The notes: a model not told the origin generated them from the letters alone. Positions 26,945 through 35,899 are shown, counted from the first letter of the stretch. The stretch is 64,000 bases of DNA from Candidatus Caenarcanales bacterium (GCA_013216135.1 JABSOS010000008.1:1-64000); one strand, 5' to 3'. Made by a program: numbers and translations.

Positions 26945-27770
26945 TTTTAAGTTTTTAAAGAAGTCTAGCTTATATCTACCTCTAGTGGCGATTGTTGTTG
27001 TTTTACTTAGCCCATTATTATTAATTTTTTTCACAAGTATAAAAGATCAGAGTCAAATCTATGATTTGAATGCATCGATATTACCGAAGTCAATTGACTT
27101 TTCAAATTACCTAAAAGCTTTTCAGGAAATAGATTTTCCAAATGCTATTAGAAATACTTTATACCTTTGCTTCTTTAATGTAATAGGGGTGGTTTTGGCA
27201 TCTTCTTTAGCAGCCTATGCTTTTTCAGCTCTAAAATGGTGGGGAAGAGACTTTTTCTTTGCAGTTACTATCGCTACTATGATGCTTCCTGAGATGAGTA
27301 TATTAGTTCCTCAGTTTTTGTTATTTAAGGAAATCGGTATATATAGCGGCTTTTTGCCGCTTATTGTGCCTTATTTCTTCGGTCTTCCTTATTACATTTT
27401 CCTCTTCAGACAATTCTTCTTAACTATTCCTGCTGCTCTTGCTGATTCTGCTAGAGTCGATGGTGCAAGTGAACTGAAGATTTGGGCAGAGATCTATATG
27501 CCATTATCGAAGCCTATAATTACCGTGGTTGCTTTATTTCAATTCTTAATTTCTTGGAATGATCTTCTAAAGCCAAGTATATTTTTAATCGATGAGAAGA
27601 AATATACTCTGTCACTTGCTTTGCAGCAGTATTTATCACGTTTAGGTGGTGCTGACTGGGGTACTTTAATGTCCGCTGCTGTGATTATGGTTATTCCAAT
27701 ATTAATTATCTTCTTTTTTACACAAAAAACTCTTATTCGTGGAATTACTGTAACAGGGATGAAAGATTAG
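26928..27770 (+). CDS. MalG/UgpE-type carbohydrate ABC transporter permease (orphan)
   Basis: A 280-aa inner-membrane permease of the sugar ABC importer class. About six transmembrane helices are visible, with the EAA loop ADSARVDGASELKIWAEIYMPLSKP and the C-terminal TQKTLIRGITVTGMKD typical of MalG-like subunits. The ATG at 26928 overlaps the thioesterase by 17 bp in another frame, which implies coupling. An upstream GTG at 26916 is possible. No partner permease, binding protein or ATPase is nearby. Like the OppB-type gene at 7090, it is a lone transporter subunit. The foldback repeat begins 3 nt after its stop. Confidence 0.9.
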   Translation: MSSQTSFKFLKKSSLYLPLVAIVVVLLSPLLLIFFTSIKDQSQIYDLNASILPKSIDFSNYLKAFQEIDFPNAIRNTLYLCFFNVIGVVLASSLAAYAFSALKWWGRDFFFAVTIATMMLPEMSILVPQFLLFKEIGIYSGFLPLIVPYFFGLPYYIFLFRQFFLTIPAALADSARVDGASELKIWAEIYMPLSKPIITVVALFQFLISWNDLLKPSIFLIDEKKYTLSLALQQYLSRLGGADWGTLMSAAVIMVIPILIIFFFTQKTLIRGITVTGMKD

Positions 27771-27772
27771 TA

Positions 27773-28099
27773 ATATAGTAAACCTCCAAAGTTTTCCTAA
27801 TAATCAGGTGATAAAAATCTTGCTTTCGGGGCAGCAGCCAGTTCGGATTAACAATATAATTTCAATGAATTGAAATTATTCAAAAGCTCAAACCGATAAG
27901 CAAGCTTCATATCACACTTATTATTAGGAAACCCCAAAGGTTCAATATTGGTCAATGGAAGCCCAATCAGCACTAGTTTTAATTTTTTGAGTATCGACTA
28001 ACAGTTCTTAGGAACTGTATTATAATAGAACGATCTTAAATTAAAACTAGTGCTGATTGGGATTTATTTAATTTGTTGAACTTTGGAGGTTTACTATAT
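27773..28099. repeat. 327-bp foldback element with perfect 21-bp terminal inverted repeats
   Basis: This gene-free stretch between two genes is highly structured. The ends 27773-27793 and 28079-28099 are perfect reverse complements. Arm 1: 27793-27804 pairs with 27920-27931, 27808-27813 with 27910-27915, 27819-27829 with 27893-27904 (one bulge), and 27856-27865 with 27870-27879. Arm 2: 27962-27985 and 28038-28061 form a 24-bp perfect inverted repeat enclosing a smaller hairpin, ACAGTTC at 28001-28007 with GAACTGT at 28012-28018. Parts recur at 10539-10619 and 19191-19222. It encodes no protein. As RNA it would form a multi-helix junction whose closing stem contains the next gene's ribosome-binding site. 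It could be a non-autonomous mobile element, a regulator, or both. Confidence 0.88.
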
Positions 28100-28100
28100 G
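28085..28100 (+). promoter_or_regulatory. Ribosome-binding site inside the terminal inverted repeat
   Basis: GGAGG at 28085-28089, 8 nt before the ATG at 28098, lies within the right terminal repeat of the foldback element. The left repeat contains the perfect complement CCTCC at 27783-27787. If both are on one transcript, the site and the first two bases of the ATG would be buried in a 21-bp stem. Confidence 0.7.
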
Positions 28101-28778
28101 CTCAATGATGATCTGAAAAATACTTATAAAAAAGACCAAGAAGAGTTTTATACTGCCAGGTTTAATGATTTTGGGTTAATAGTTCAGGCTGATGGCTGGA
28201 CTTCAGATGTTATGGCGACTTATTACTATGATAAGGCTGTGAAAATTATTTCAAGAAATTTAAATCTAGAGAATAAGCTTTCTATTCTAGATATTGGTTC
28301 TGGGCACGGTTTTTTCTATAAATACTTAAAAGAAAAAAACTTATTAAAAGATTTTAAATACTCTGGAATTGAGATTAACACTGAATCTTTTAAGCAAGCT
28401 CAATTAATGAACCCTGATGCTGGGTACTTTAATGGTGATTTCTTGGATTACAATTTTACACAAACAAACTTTGATTACACAGTCTTTATCGGTACTTTTT
28501 CAATATATGGTTCGATTTCAGTTGAAGATGTCTTTAACTTTGTAAAAGCAAACTTAAACAAAGCATTTATTATGTCAAACTATGGGACGGTGCTTTTAGT
28601 ATCTAAATTTGTTCTTCCTGAATCATCAATTGGCTTACTTTACGAAACGGCGGCTGATATGACTGAGTTTTATGATCTTAACACCACTATTTTTGGTGAT
28701 TATGTCGCATTGACTCTGTATAAAAAGAGATTTGTACTCGACTCTTATCGAGATTTTCAGCTTCCATCTGACAAATAA
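28098..28778 (+). CDS. Class I SAM-dependent methyltransferase
   Basis: A 226-aa soluble methyltransferase with motif I ILDIGSGHGFF (about residues 63-73), then acidic YSGIEIN at the end of strand 2 and GDFLDYNF. The substrate is unknown; no closer family was recognised. I use the ATG at 28098, because GGAGG stands 8 nt upstream. A TTG further up would place the start inside the terminal repeat. Translation may be controlled by the stem described for 27773-28099. The aminotransferase gene follows 26 bp later with its own promoter-like element. Confidence 0.85.
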   Translation: MLNDDLKNTYKKDQEEFYTARFNDFGLIVQADGWTSDVMATYYYDKAVKIISRNLNLENKLSILDIGSGHGFFYKYLKEKNLLKDFKYSGIEINTESFKQAQLMNPDAGYFNGDFLDYNFTQTNFDYTVFIGTFSIYGSISVEDVFNFVKANLNKAFIMSNYGTVLLVSKFVLPESSIGLLYETAADMTEFYDLNTTIFGDYVALTLYKKRFVLDSYRDFQLPSDK

Positions 28779-28804
28779 GCTCAAAATCGTGGTAAATTAC
28801 TATT

Positions 28805-30127
28805 GTGAGGGATAAACAAGCATATTTACAAGCCGATGCGGAGCACCTTTCTCCAGCCTTAAACAGAGCTTTCGATATAGTAGCGAAAAAAGCATCAGGG
28901 TCATTTATTTATGATATGGATGATACCGCTTATCTTGATATGACTAGTGGTATTGCTGTTAACCAAGTTGGGCACGCACACCCAGAAGTAGCTCAAGCCG
29001 TTGCTGAGCAAGCTGCTAATTGTATTCACACTAGTTGTGTAGTTCATTACCCAGCGAATATTGAGCTTGCAGAGAAGCTAGCATCTTTAATGCCTGGTGA
29101 TATCTCTAATACTTTTTTCTGTAATAGTGGAGCGGAGTCTGTAGACGGAGCGATTAAGTTAATTAAAATTCTACAGCCAGGTAGAAACAATTTTATCGTT
29201 CATAGAGGTTCATTCCACGGTAGAACTTTAGGAGCCACATCACTTACTACTTCTAAAGCCGCTTATAGGAAGTTTTATGACCCATTAGTACCAGGAGTTC
29301 ATGTAGTTGATTTTCCAAACTCTTATGCAGCAAAGACTGCTTCTGAGCGTAAAGCTATTGAAGAGTCTATGCATGAAAATCTTGAAAAGATGTTTGCTAC
29401 TAGTGTTGCACCTGAATCTGTCGCTGCAATTTTAATAGAACCTGTTCTCGGTGAGGGTGGATATATTCCAGCACCATTTGAATATGTTAACTACTTAAAG
29501 CACTTAAGAGAAGTTTGTGATAAATATGGAATTCTGCTTGCATTTGATGAAGTTCAATCAGGCTTTATGAGAACTGGTAAGTGGTTCGCTTCAGAGCATT
29601 ATGGAGTTGTTCCAGATATTCAACTGATGGCTAAAGGTCTTTCTGGTGGAGTACCATTAGGAGCTTTTTCATCGCGTAAAGAATTAATGTATAAAATGCC
29701 TCCAGGTTCTCATGGAAGTACATGGGGAGGAAATCCTATCGCGTGTAAAGCGTCTTTGAAATTAATTGAAATTATTGAAAGAGATAATATCCAAGCTAAT
29801 GTTCATGCACGTTCTGAGCAAATCTTTAATTTCTTTGAATCTAAGTATCCAGGTTCTAACACTATGAAGCTTACTGAAGACTATAAAGATACTCCAGTTA
29901 AAGTTAGAGGCTTTGGTTTGATGATAGGTCTTGAATTCAAGAGTGCTGAGTTTGCTCAGAAAGTTAAGCAACATGCTCTTGAGAATAATGTTTTACTTTT
30001 AGGCTGCGGAACATATGGTACTGTGATTCGTTTAGCTCCTGATTTGACTATATCTGAAGAAAACACGCAAAGAGCATTAGATGTAATCTATGAAGGAGTA
30101 GAAAAGAATTATGTCAGCAATAATTGA
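28805..30127 (+). CDS. Class III pyridoxal-phosphate aminotransferase (GabT-like)
   Basis: A 440-aa omega-aminotransferase. It has YLDMTSGIAVNQVGHAHPEV, NSGAESVDGAIKL, the FHGRTLGA loop, FDEVQSGFMRTG, and the PLP-binding Lys near residue 277 in MAKGLSGGVPLG. Candidates are 4-aminobutyrate aminotransferase or a lysine/ornithine delta/epsilon-aminotransferase. The next gene, overlapping by 17 bp, encodes an aldehyde dehydrogenase that would oxidise the semialdehyde product. Together they would degrade an omega-amino acid to a dicarboxylate, passing nitrogen to glutamate. It starts with GTG. TGGTAAATT, an extended -10-like element, ends 6 nt before the start. Confidence 0.9.
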   Translation: MRDKQAYLQADAEHLSPALNRAFDIVAKKASGSFIYDMDDTAYLDMTSGIAVNQVGHAHPEVAQAVAEQAANCIHTSCVVHYPANIELAEKLASLMPGDISNTFFCNSGAESVDGAIKLIKILQPGRNNFIVHRGSFHGRTLGATSLTTSKAAYRKFYDPLVPGVHVVDFPNSYAAKTASERKAIEESMHENLEKMFATSVAPESVAAILIEPVLGEGGYIPAPFEYVNYLKHLREVCDKYGILLAFDEVQSGFMRTGKWFASEHYGVVPDIQLMAKGLSGGVPLGAFSSRKELMYKMPPGSHGSTWGGNPIACKASLKLIEIIERDNIQANVHARSEQIFNFFESKYPGSNTMKLTEDYKDTPVKVRGFGLMIGLEFKSAEFAQKVKQHALENNVLLLGCGTYGTVIRLAPDLTISEENTQRALDVIYEGVEKNYVSNN

Positions 30128-31592
30128 AGGTACAACCTTATTAAATAAGAACCCTAGTAATATTTCAGAAGTAGTTTCTGAGCATAAAATCTTGGAAGAT
30201 TTTGAAATAGAGCAGCTAATCTATGAATCTCAGCAAGCTTTTAAAATTTGGTCTAAGACTCCAGCTCCAGAGAGAGCAAAGGTTTTAGCTAGAGCAGCTC
30301 AGTTATATGCTGATCATAAAGAACATTATTCTAAAATTCTTCATAAAGAAAATGGTAAGCCTATTGATGAAGCTAGAGGTGAGATTCAAGAAGTTATTGA
30401 TACTTTAGAATTCTTTGCTGGAGAGGGAAGAAGATTATATGGCATGGTTGGTAATTCTGAAATGCCTAATAAAACTATATATACGACTCGTGAGCCTATA
30501 GGTCCAGCACTTTTGATTACTGCATGGAATTTCCCTGCAGCTGTGCCTAGTTGGAAAGCTGCTCCATGTCTTATCGGTGGTAATACTTTTATCCTTAAGC
30601 CTTCTGAGCATGCACCTTTAAGTGGAAAGATCTTCGTGGATGTTTTAAATGAAGCAGGTCTTCCTCACGGTGTTGCCCAATTAGCTATCGGTGATGGTGC
30701 TGTAGGTAAGAAGCTTTTAGAAAGAGATGAAATTAAAATTGTTAGTTTCACGGGATCTACAGCTGTGGGACGTGAAATTGCAGAAGTTGCAGCAAGTGGT
30801 TTTAAAAAATGTGCTTTAGAACTTGGTGGTAAGAATAGTTCTATCGTTATGCCTGATGCTAATTTGGATTTAGTAAGAGAAGGTTTGATTTGGGGTGCTT
30901 ATGGTACAGCTGGACAGAGATGTACAAGTACTAGTCGTTTAATTTTAAGTAAGTCTACGTCAGAAGCTTTGCTTCCGAGCTTTGTTGAAGAAATTACTTC
31001 TTTATACGATAAGGTGAATAATAGACCTTCTGACAAATACTGCCCTATTATTACTGCAAAGCAGTTACGAAAAGTGGATGACTTAGTTCAGGAAGCTATA
31101 GCTGAAGGTGCTGAGCTTGTATGTGGTGGAAAGATCTTAGATGATGGTAGTCATCAAGGTTATTTCTATGAGCCAACTATCCTTAAAATTAAACCTGCTA
31201 TGAAAATCGCTAAGACAGAGGTTTTTGGTCCAGTACTTTCTGTTATGGAACTTGAAGATAAAGAACCTGAAAAGCTTTTAGAAGAAGCTATGGCAATCTC
31301 TAATGATGTTAAGTATGGTCTTTCAAATTCTATTTTTACTGAAAATATGAATTTAGGTATGAAAGCTCTTAAGATGTTTGAGTCTGGCTTAGTGTACTTC
31401 AATGCTCCTACCATCGGTGCTGAGTGTGGTGGTGCTAGTTTCTTTGGTGGTTGGAAACAAACTGGTAACGGTTCACGTGAAGGTGGAGTTGCAGCTTTAG
31501 ATACTTACACTCAGTATAAAACTGTGTCAATCGACTATTCAGCTTCACTTCAGAAAGCGCAGATTAGTAATTATAAGTCTCCAGCTTCTTAA
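30111..31592 (+). CDS. NAD(P)-dependent aldehyde dehydrogenase (semialdehyde type)
   Basis: A 493-aa aldehyde dehydrogenase. It has PAAVPSWKAAPCLIGGNTFILKPSEH, FTGSTAVGREI, the catalytic Glu in ALELGGKN and the catalytic Cys near residue 271 in GTAGQRCTSTSR. The GTAGQRCTSTSR stretch and the C-terminal IGAECGGASFFGGWKQTGNGSREGG...SIDYS resemble the ALDH7 (aminoadipate semialdehyde) and alpha-ketoglutaric semialdehyde groups as much as GabD, so the substrate is uncertain: succinate semialdehyde, aminoadipate semialdehyde or a similar compound. It overlaps the aminotransferase gene and has AAGGAG 13 nt upstream within it. One operon of two genes. Confidence 0.92.
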   Translation: MSAIIEGTTLLNKNPSNISEVVSEHKILEDFEIEQLIYESQQAFKIWSKTPAPERAKVLARAAQLYADHKEHYSKILHKENGKPIDEARGEIQEVIDTLEFFAGEGRRLYGMVGNSEMPNKTIYTTREPIGPALLITAWNFPAAVPSWKAAPCLIGGNTFILKPSEHAPLSGKIFVDVLNEAGLPHGVAQLAIGDGAVGKKLLERDEIKIVSFTGSTAVGREIAEVAASGFKKCALELGGKNSSIVMPDANLDLVREGLIWGAYGTAGQRCTSTSRLILSKSTSEALLPSFVEEITSLYDKVNNRPSDKYCPIITAKQLRKVDDLVQEAIAEGAELVCGGKILDDGSHQGYFYEPTILKIKPAMKIAKTEVFGPVLSVMELEDKEPEKLLEEAMAISNDVKYGLSNSIFTENMNLGMKALKMFESGLVYFNAPTIGAECGGASFFGGWKQTGNGSREGGVAALDTYTQYKTVSIDYSASLQKAQISNYKSPAS

Positions 31593-31597
31593 AGGGT

Positions 31598-32626
31598 TTA
31601 AGCATATTCTAAATTAAATTCTTTCTTTAATGCGTCGGCTTTCTTTGAAGCTTCATCTACAGTAAGTGTTTCTATATTGGCTCCACCAACAATTTGCCTA
31701 AATTTACCTAAAGCTTCATCAGGTTTTCCTGCAGGAGCTGCAAATAAGACATCGCCCTCAACTAGACCTGCTGCAAATCTGTTTTGAACATCAATATCGT
31801 ATATTTCATCAGCTGGAACAAAGCCTTCTAGTAGGTCTTCACTATTTTCAATACTTCTTTTCGCTGCATCATGGGTATCTAAACCTGGTATTAAATTAGT
31901 ATATGCTGCTCCTAGAAGGTTTTGATATTTTCGAATTTCCTGAGGAGTCATGTCTTTAGCTTGTTGTTTTAAAAGGTCAGCTAATTTTTGCTTGTCGTCT
32001 TCGGTGAGTTCACCTTTTGCCTCTAGAGCATTTTTCATTTCATCTACACCACCAGATGTAGCAACCATTAGATAGCCTTCTAAAGCTTTATCTGCAATCT
32101 CTTTTACTTCTGACTCAGTTGGATACTTAACACCATCTTTTGAAAATGGCACCATGCCTTGACCAGCGACATAAACAAAACCATCGGCATCATCATATAC
32201 TTTTATTAAGTCATATCCGGATAGTATTTGATTTTTATAGCTTGGGAAAGTTTCTTGAAGAAATTCCTGGGTCTGATTATATTTATCAGAGTTAGCTCTA
32301 AAATAATCATTGATTTTTTTAAATTCTTTAGGGTTGCCATCTTTTGTAATTACATCCCTGCTAGCACTGAAGATATTTATACCAGCTTCAGCTAAAGCTT
32401 CAGCCTGTTCATCAGTTATACCATTGAATAGTAATTTTGGTGGTTGTTTTTTTGCTTGAGAATCTGACGTTGTAGCAGCTATGTATGAGTCACCTTTATC
32501 CTTAGGTGTTTCTTTCTTTACTTGTGCGTCACTAACACCCTGCTGTTTTGGAACAGGGGCATTTGGTTTAGATACATTAGTACCAGTATACTGCTGATTA
32601 AATTTATTACTACCGAACTCTACCAT
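31598..32626 (-). CDS. Unknown 342-aa protein
   Basis: Not recognised. I start at the ATG at 32626 (MVEFGSNKFNQQYTG), which has AGGA upstream; a longer frame to 32653 does not. Residues 1-65 are a low-complexity Lys/Pro/Gln/Ser-rich region, likely disordered. The rest appears folded, with EF-hand-like acidic helices (GELTEDDKQKLADLLKQQAKDMTPQEI) and many Ala/Glu/Asp/Lys helices. It has no signal peptide or membrane segment. It is convergent with the aldehyde dehydrogenase (5-bp gap) and stands alone. A disordered N terminus ahead of a folded domain is common in secreted effectors, but nothing proves export. Confidence 0.65.
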   Translation of the reverse strand: MVEFGSNKFNQQYTGTNVSKPNAPVPKQQGVSDAQVKKETPKDKGDSYIAATTSDSQAKKQPPKLLFNGITDEQAEALAEAGINIFSASRDVITKDGNPKEFKKINDYFRANSDKYNQTQEFLQETFPSYKNQILSGYDLIKVYDDADGFVYVAGQGMVPFSKDGVKYPTESEVKEIADKALEGYLMVATSGGVDEMKNALEAKGELTEDDKQKLADLLKQQAKDMTPQEIRKYQNLLGAAYTNLIPGLDTHDAAKRSIENSEDLLEGFVPADEIYDIDVQNRFAAGLVEGDVLFAAPAGKPDEALGKFRQIVGGANIETLTVDEASKKADALKKEFNLEYA

Positions 32627-32739
32627 GACACGTCCTAACACATAATATCGCACGGATCTCTTAAGGATATGTTAAGTTTACTCGAAAATATTATGTGCTT
32701 AACTATAGAAAGTAGAAAAATTGGATAATTGATATAAAT

Positions 32740-34626
32740 TTATGCGTTTTTCTGAAATTTTTTATAAAACGCGATCGCAACTAGTATATATAGGAATTCA
32801 AATCCGATATACATAAATAGATTTCGAGCTAAACCTTCAGTAAATCCATAAGAATGCAAGCCTACTCCTAGTAAATTCACCCCGAACCAGGAAACCATAA
32901 CCACTACAGTCCCTAAAATCGCAAATATTGCTGTACCAAACTCTTTAATATAACCAGCAATTCTTGCATGCAATGTTATCGCTGTCCATAAGATAATCAG
33001 TAAAGCACCATTCTCCTTAGGATCCCAGCCCCAGAATCTGCCCCATGATTGGTCAGCCCAGACCCCACCAAGCATAGTTCCTAGAAATGTAAATAAAAGT
33101 CCGAAGCCCACCATTCCTAGAATCGTCTTATTAAGGAATTTAAGCTCTTCGTCAGTCTTATATTCAGGATTATTAACTGATTTAATTAGATAAAAGTGCC
33201 CTAAAAGTCCAGCGAGTGAAACCCCAGCATAGCCTATCATTTCTGCGATTACATGAGTACTTAGCCAGAAATTAGAATTTAGAACGGCGATGAGAACCTT
33301 CATGGTGTCACCTTCCATTGCAAATTTACTTGCTATTAGCAGCAGAATAAAGCCAGAGATACTTGAACTTAAAGTTCCATAGAGGTACTTTTTATCTATG
33401 CTTTGCATGGTGATTCCTAGTAAAACCACTACTAATGCGACAAAAACAAAAGTCTCATATAAATTGCTTACAGGAGCTCTTTCTAGGATAAGGATTCTGC
33501 TTATTACAGCGAAAAGATGGAAGAGAAACCCAGCTGTTAAAAATGTTTTCGAGCTAAGAGCTAATAGTTTACTTTTATTAGACTTGATTAAATAAATCAT
33601 GCCAAGTATAAATGCAAAAATATAGAAAAACATACTTTTAGCGAGTGGATTTAATTTATTAAAAAGAAGTTCTAGACTAATGTTGGCTTTTTTATCATGT
33701 CTACTATTAAAGTTATTTATGAGCTCATTGAATATCTCATTATCTTCTGAATCATAAGCTAATTGCAGCTTTGCTGCATCATTTATAAGTTCAGGGTCAA
33801 AGCTTTTATTTTTATCTTGGAGATTGAAAAATAGTGACCACGGATTATAGGTCTTAGAGTCATTATAAATAAATGTAAGTGTTTCCTCATTTGAAAAGTT
33901 TTTCAAATAATCTTTATAACTTTCTATCCATGAGAAAAGGGCGAAGCCTAATTTTACTGCTCCATCTCTTAGTTCTTTATCTTTTGAATTGATTAATTGT
34001 TCTAGCTTAGGTGCTTTTCTGCTTAGTTCATAGATAGTAGGGTTTGCTGAAATATTTAATCCCTTAGCAATTTTTCCTTGACTGAAATACTTTAAAGAGT
34101 TTTTAGTCTGAAACAATGAAAAGCTGTTTATCAGCTGGCTGTAGTTATGAAAGTTAGTGAAAGTACGAATAAACTCTTTATCGATAAGATCTCTTTTCTT
34201 TTCTTCTTTTTCAAAAGCTTTACTCGCAAAGTCATTTAATAAATCTACTTTATCTCTTAAACTTAGATAGTTGTAGTGTCTTTTTTCTTCTTCTGTTATA
34301 TTCAAAGATTGAGCTATTTGAGGATTATTAATAAGAAAAACTTTTATGCTTTCTGCTTTTTCTGGTTCAAAGATACTTAGGCTTAACCATTCACTAGCAC
34401 TGAGTTTCTTATCCTGATACTTAATCTTTGTTCTACCTGAAAATTGCAAAAGTTTATTACGGGCATAGGTATCAAAAGGTTTTAATCTTCCACTATCTAA
34501 GATAGTGAGCCTTTCAATCTCTGGAAAATACTTATTATTAGTTTCAGATTCTGCTGCTGAAGCTGTTAATGCTAAATTTGCAAAACTAAGAAATAGAGTG
34601 AAAGTTAATATTAATAACTTTTTCAA
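32740..34626 (-). CDS. ccsA: Cytochrome c maturation protein CcsA (ResC/CcsB-type), with N-terminal extension
   Basis: A 628-aa membrane protein of system II cytochrome c maturation, which moves heme to the outside and ligates it to apocytochrome c together with ResB. A signal peptide-like N terminus (1-25) precedes an extracytoplasmic domain of about 300 residues. Then come about eight membrane helices with the tryptophan-rich heme-handling motif WADQSWGRFWGWDPKE. The C-terminal half is the usual CcsA length; the N-terminal domain is the kind seen in longer CcsA/ResC forms. It overlaps the end of resB by 4 bp (ATGA), so the two are co-translated. Confidence 0.93.
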   Translation of the reverse strand: MKKLLILTFTLFLSFANLALTASAAESETNNKYFPEIERLTILDSGRLKPFDTYARNKLLQFSGRTKIKYQDKKLSASEWLSLSIFEPEKAESIKVFLINNPQIAQSLNITEEEKRHYNYLSLRDKVDLLNDFASKAFEKEEKKRDLIDKEFIRTFTNFHNYSQLINSFSLFQTKNSLKYFSQGKIAKGLNISANPTIYELSRKAPKLEQLINSKDKELRDGAVKLGFALFSWIESYKDYLKNFSNEETLTFIYNDSKTYNPWSLFFNLQDKNKSFDPELINDAAKLQLAYDSEDNEIFNELINNFNSRHDKKANISLELLFNKLNPLAKSMFFYIFAFILGMIYLIKSNKSKLLALSSKTFLTAGFLFHLFAVISRILILERAPVSNLYETFVFVALVVVLLGITMQSIDKKYLYGTLSSSISGFILLLIASKFAMEGDTMKVLIAVLNSNFWLSTHVIAEMIGYAGVSLAGLLGHFYLIKSVNNPEYKTDEELKFLNKTILGMVGFGLLFTFLGTMLGGVWADQSWGRFWGWDPKENGALLIILWTAITLHARIAGYIKEFGTAIFAILGTVVVMVSWFGVNLLGVGLHSYGFTEGLARNLFMYIGFEFLYILVAIAFYKKFQKNA

Positions 34627-35729
34627 GCTTGAGACTTCCTTTTAATAAAATCTATTAGATGGATTAATGAATGCAGCAGAAGACCTAAAGTAGTTAGTAA
34701 ACTTGCAATGTATGGCAGTAAGCGCCCAGCATTCTTCACTACAGCAAGTGAGCTAAACTCTTGCCCATCTTCATCTATACCGTATCCCGATTGGAAGAAA
34801 GTGTAATCCTTGTAGCGAAAAGGTTTGTTCATGGAGATTTCTGCTTTTCTAGCAATATCAGAGATTGAGGTTTTCACAAAAACTGTGCTTGCATAGGATT
34901 TTGCGATTTGAGTATTAGGGTGTAGTTCCCTTTCTACATTTTCAAGTCCTATGATAAGTGGGATATCATAACTCTTTCTTCTTAAGATTAATTTGAAATT
35001 TTTTTGCTCTGAATCAGTAAAATTAAAGAACCTATGATCGAAAGCGTCTAGATAGAAGTTCTCTCCAGATTTATTCTCTAGAACGAGGGTGACTTGGTTT
35101 TGTTCGTATTCTTTAGCTAGAGGCAAGCTTTTAGCTATGGTGCCAGCGAAAGGTGTTTCAAAAACTCTTCCATTTCTCATAAACTGGGTTATTTTAAGCT
35201 CTGGAATTATTTCAGATAATTTTTCTTGAGATTGAGGTTTTAATTTCGCTGAGCTGATATCTATTGGAACACTCGCGATTAGATCTTTTCCAAGTATTTT
35301 AATTTCCCACTTATAATAATCTTGACTAGATGAGCTTTGCTCTCCTTCTCTAAGGGTCATTAATGATTCTTTACTGAAGTGAAGGTTATAAAAACCACCT
35401 ACTAGTAAAAGAATTAAGCCTAGGTGGCTGATAATCAGCCCAAACTTTTTCCAAGAGTATTTAAATTTGAAAATCATAAAGGCACTTAAATTTAGAAAAG
35501 CGAGCCACATGATTAATCTCACTCCTGGCAGTATTAAAAAGCCGTCTTTAACTATTAGTGAGTCAAAGAATACTTTTTGAGCCATATAAAGCCCGTGTTC
35601 AGCCTGATAAATAGTCCCAAAGAAAGTAAGTAAAGCAAGTGAAGCTAAAACAAAAAGTGTTAGTTTGAATGAGGTTAAGGCCTTAATTAGGGCTTCTAAA
35701 CTGTGACTAAAATTTTTTTCAGTCCGCAT
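34623..35729 (-). CDS. resB: Cytochrome c biogenesis protein ResB/Ccs1
   Basis: A 368-aa partner of CcsA in system II cytochrome c maturation. It has three N-terminal membrane helices (LTLFVLASLALLTFFGTIYQAEHG; LIMWLAFLNLSAFMIF; FGLIISHLGLILLLVGG), a large extracytoplasmic domain with the ResB-like FQSGYGIDEDG, and one C-terminal helix. The start codon lies only 6 nt after the CCA end of tRNA-Ser on the same strand, leaving no room for a Shine-Dalgarno. It must be read either from an unprocessed tRNA-mRNA or from a message made leaderless by tRNA 3' processing. Confidence 0.9.
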   Translation of the reverse strand: MRTEKNFSHSLEALIKALTSFKLTLFVLASLALLTFFGTIYQAEHGLYMAQKVFFDSLIVKDGFLILPGVRLIMWLAFLNLSAFMIFKFKYSWKKFGLIISHLGLILLLVGGFYNLHFSKESLMTLREGEQSSSSQDYYKWEIKILGKDLIASVPIDISSAKLKPQSQEKLSEIIPELKITQFMRNGRVFETPFAGTIAKSLPLAKEYEQNQVTLVLENKSGENFYLDAFDHRFFNFTDSEQKNFKLILRRKSYDIPLIIGLENVERELHPNTQIAKSYASTVFVKTSISDIARKAEISMNKPFRYKDYTFFQSGYGIDEDGQEFSSLAVVKNAGRLLPYIASLLTTLGLLLHSLIHLIDFIKRKSQA

Positions 35730-35735
35730 AAAAGA

Positions 35736-35823
35736 TGGCGGACAGAGAGGGATTCGAACCCTCGGTAGCGTGAACTACGACGGTTTTCAAGACCGCTCCG
35801 ATAAACCACTCCGGCATCTGTCC
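35736..35823 (-). tRNA. tRNA-Ser (anticodon TGA), CCA encoded
   Basis: Read on the minus strand: acceptor stem GGACAGA/TCTGTCC, D arm, anticodon loop CTTGAAAAC giving TGA, a long variable arm of class II type, T loop GGTTCGAATCC, then discriminator G and encoded CCA. The long variable arm and the anticodon identify serine. It is directly upstream of resB. Confidence 0.96.
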
Positions 35824-35899
35824 ATATATGATTATACAAAATTGTTTGCGGAAAAATGACCCCTTTAAATATTTCCAAATAATTCATTAGAGTATTTAT

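Noticed and set aside
27962-28061. The 100-bp inner inverted repeat as an independent insertion
   Set aside because: No target duplication is seen at its ends and no second copy was found in the window, so I kept it as part of the larger foldback element.
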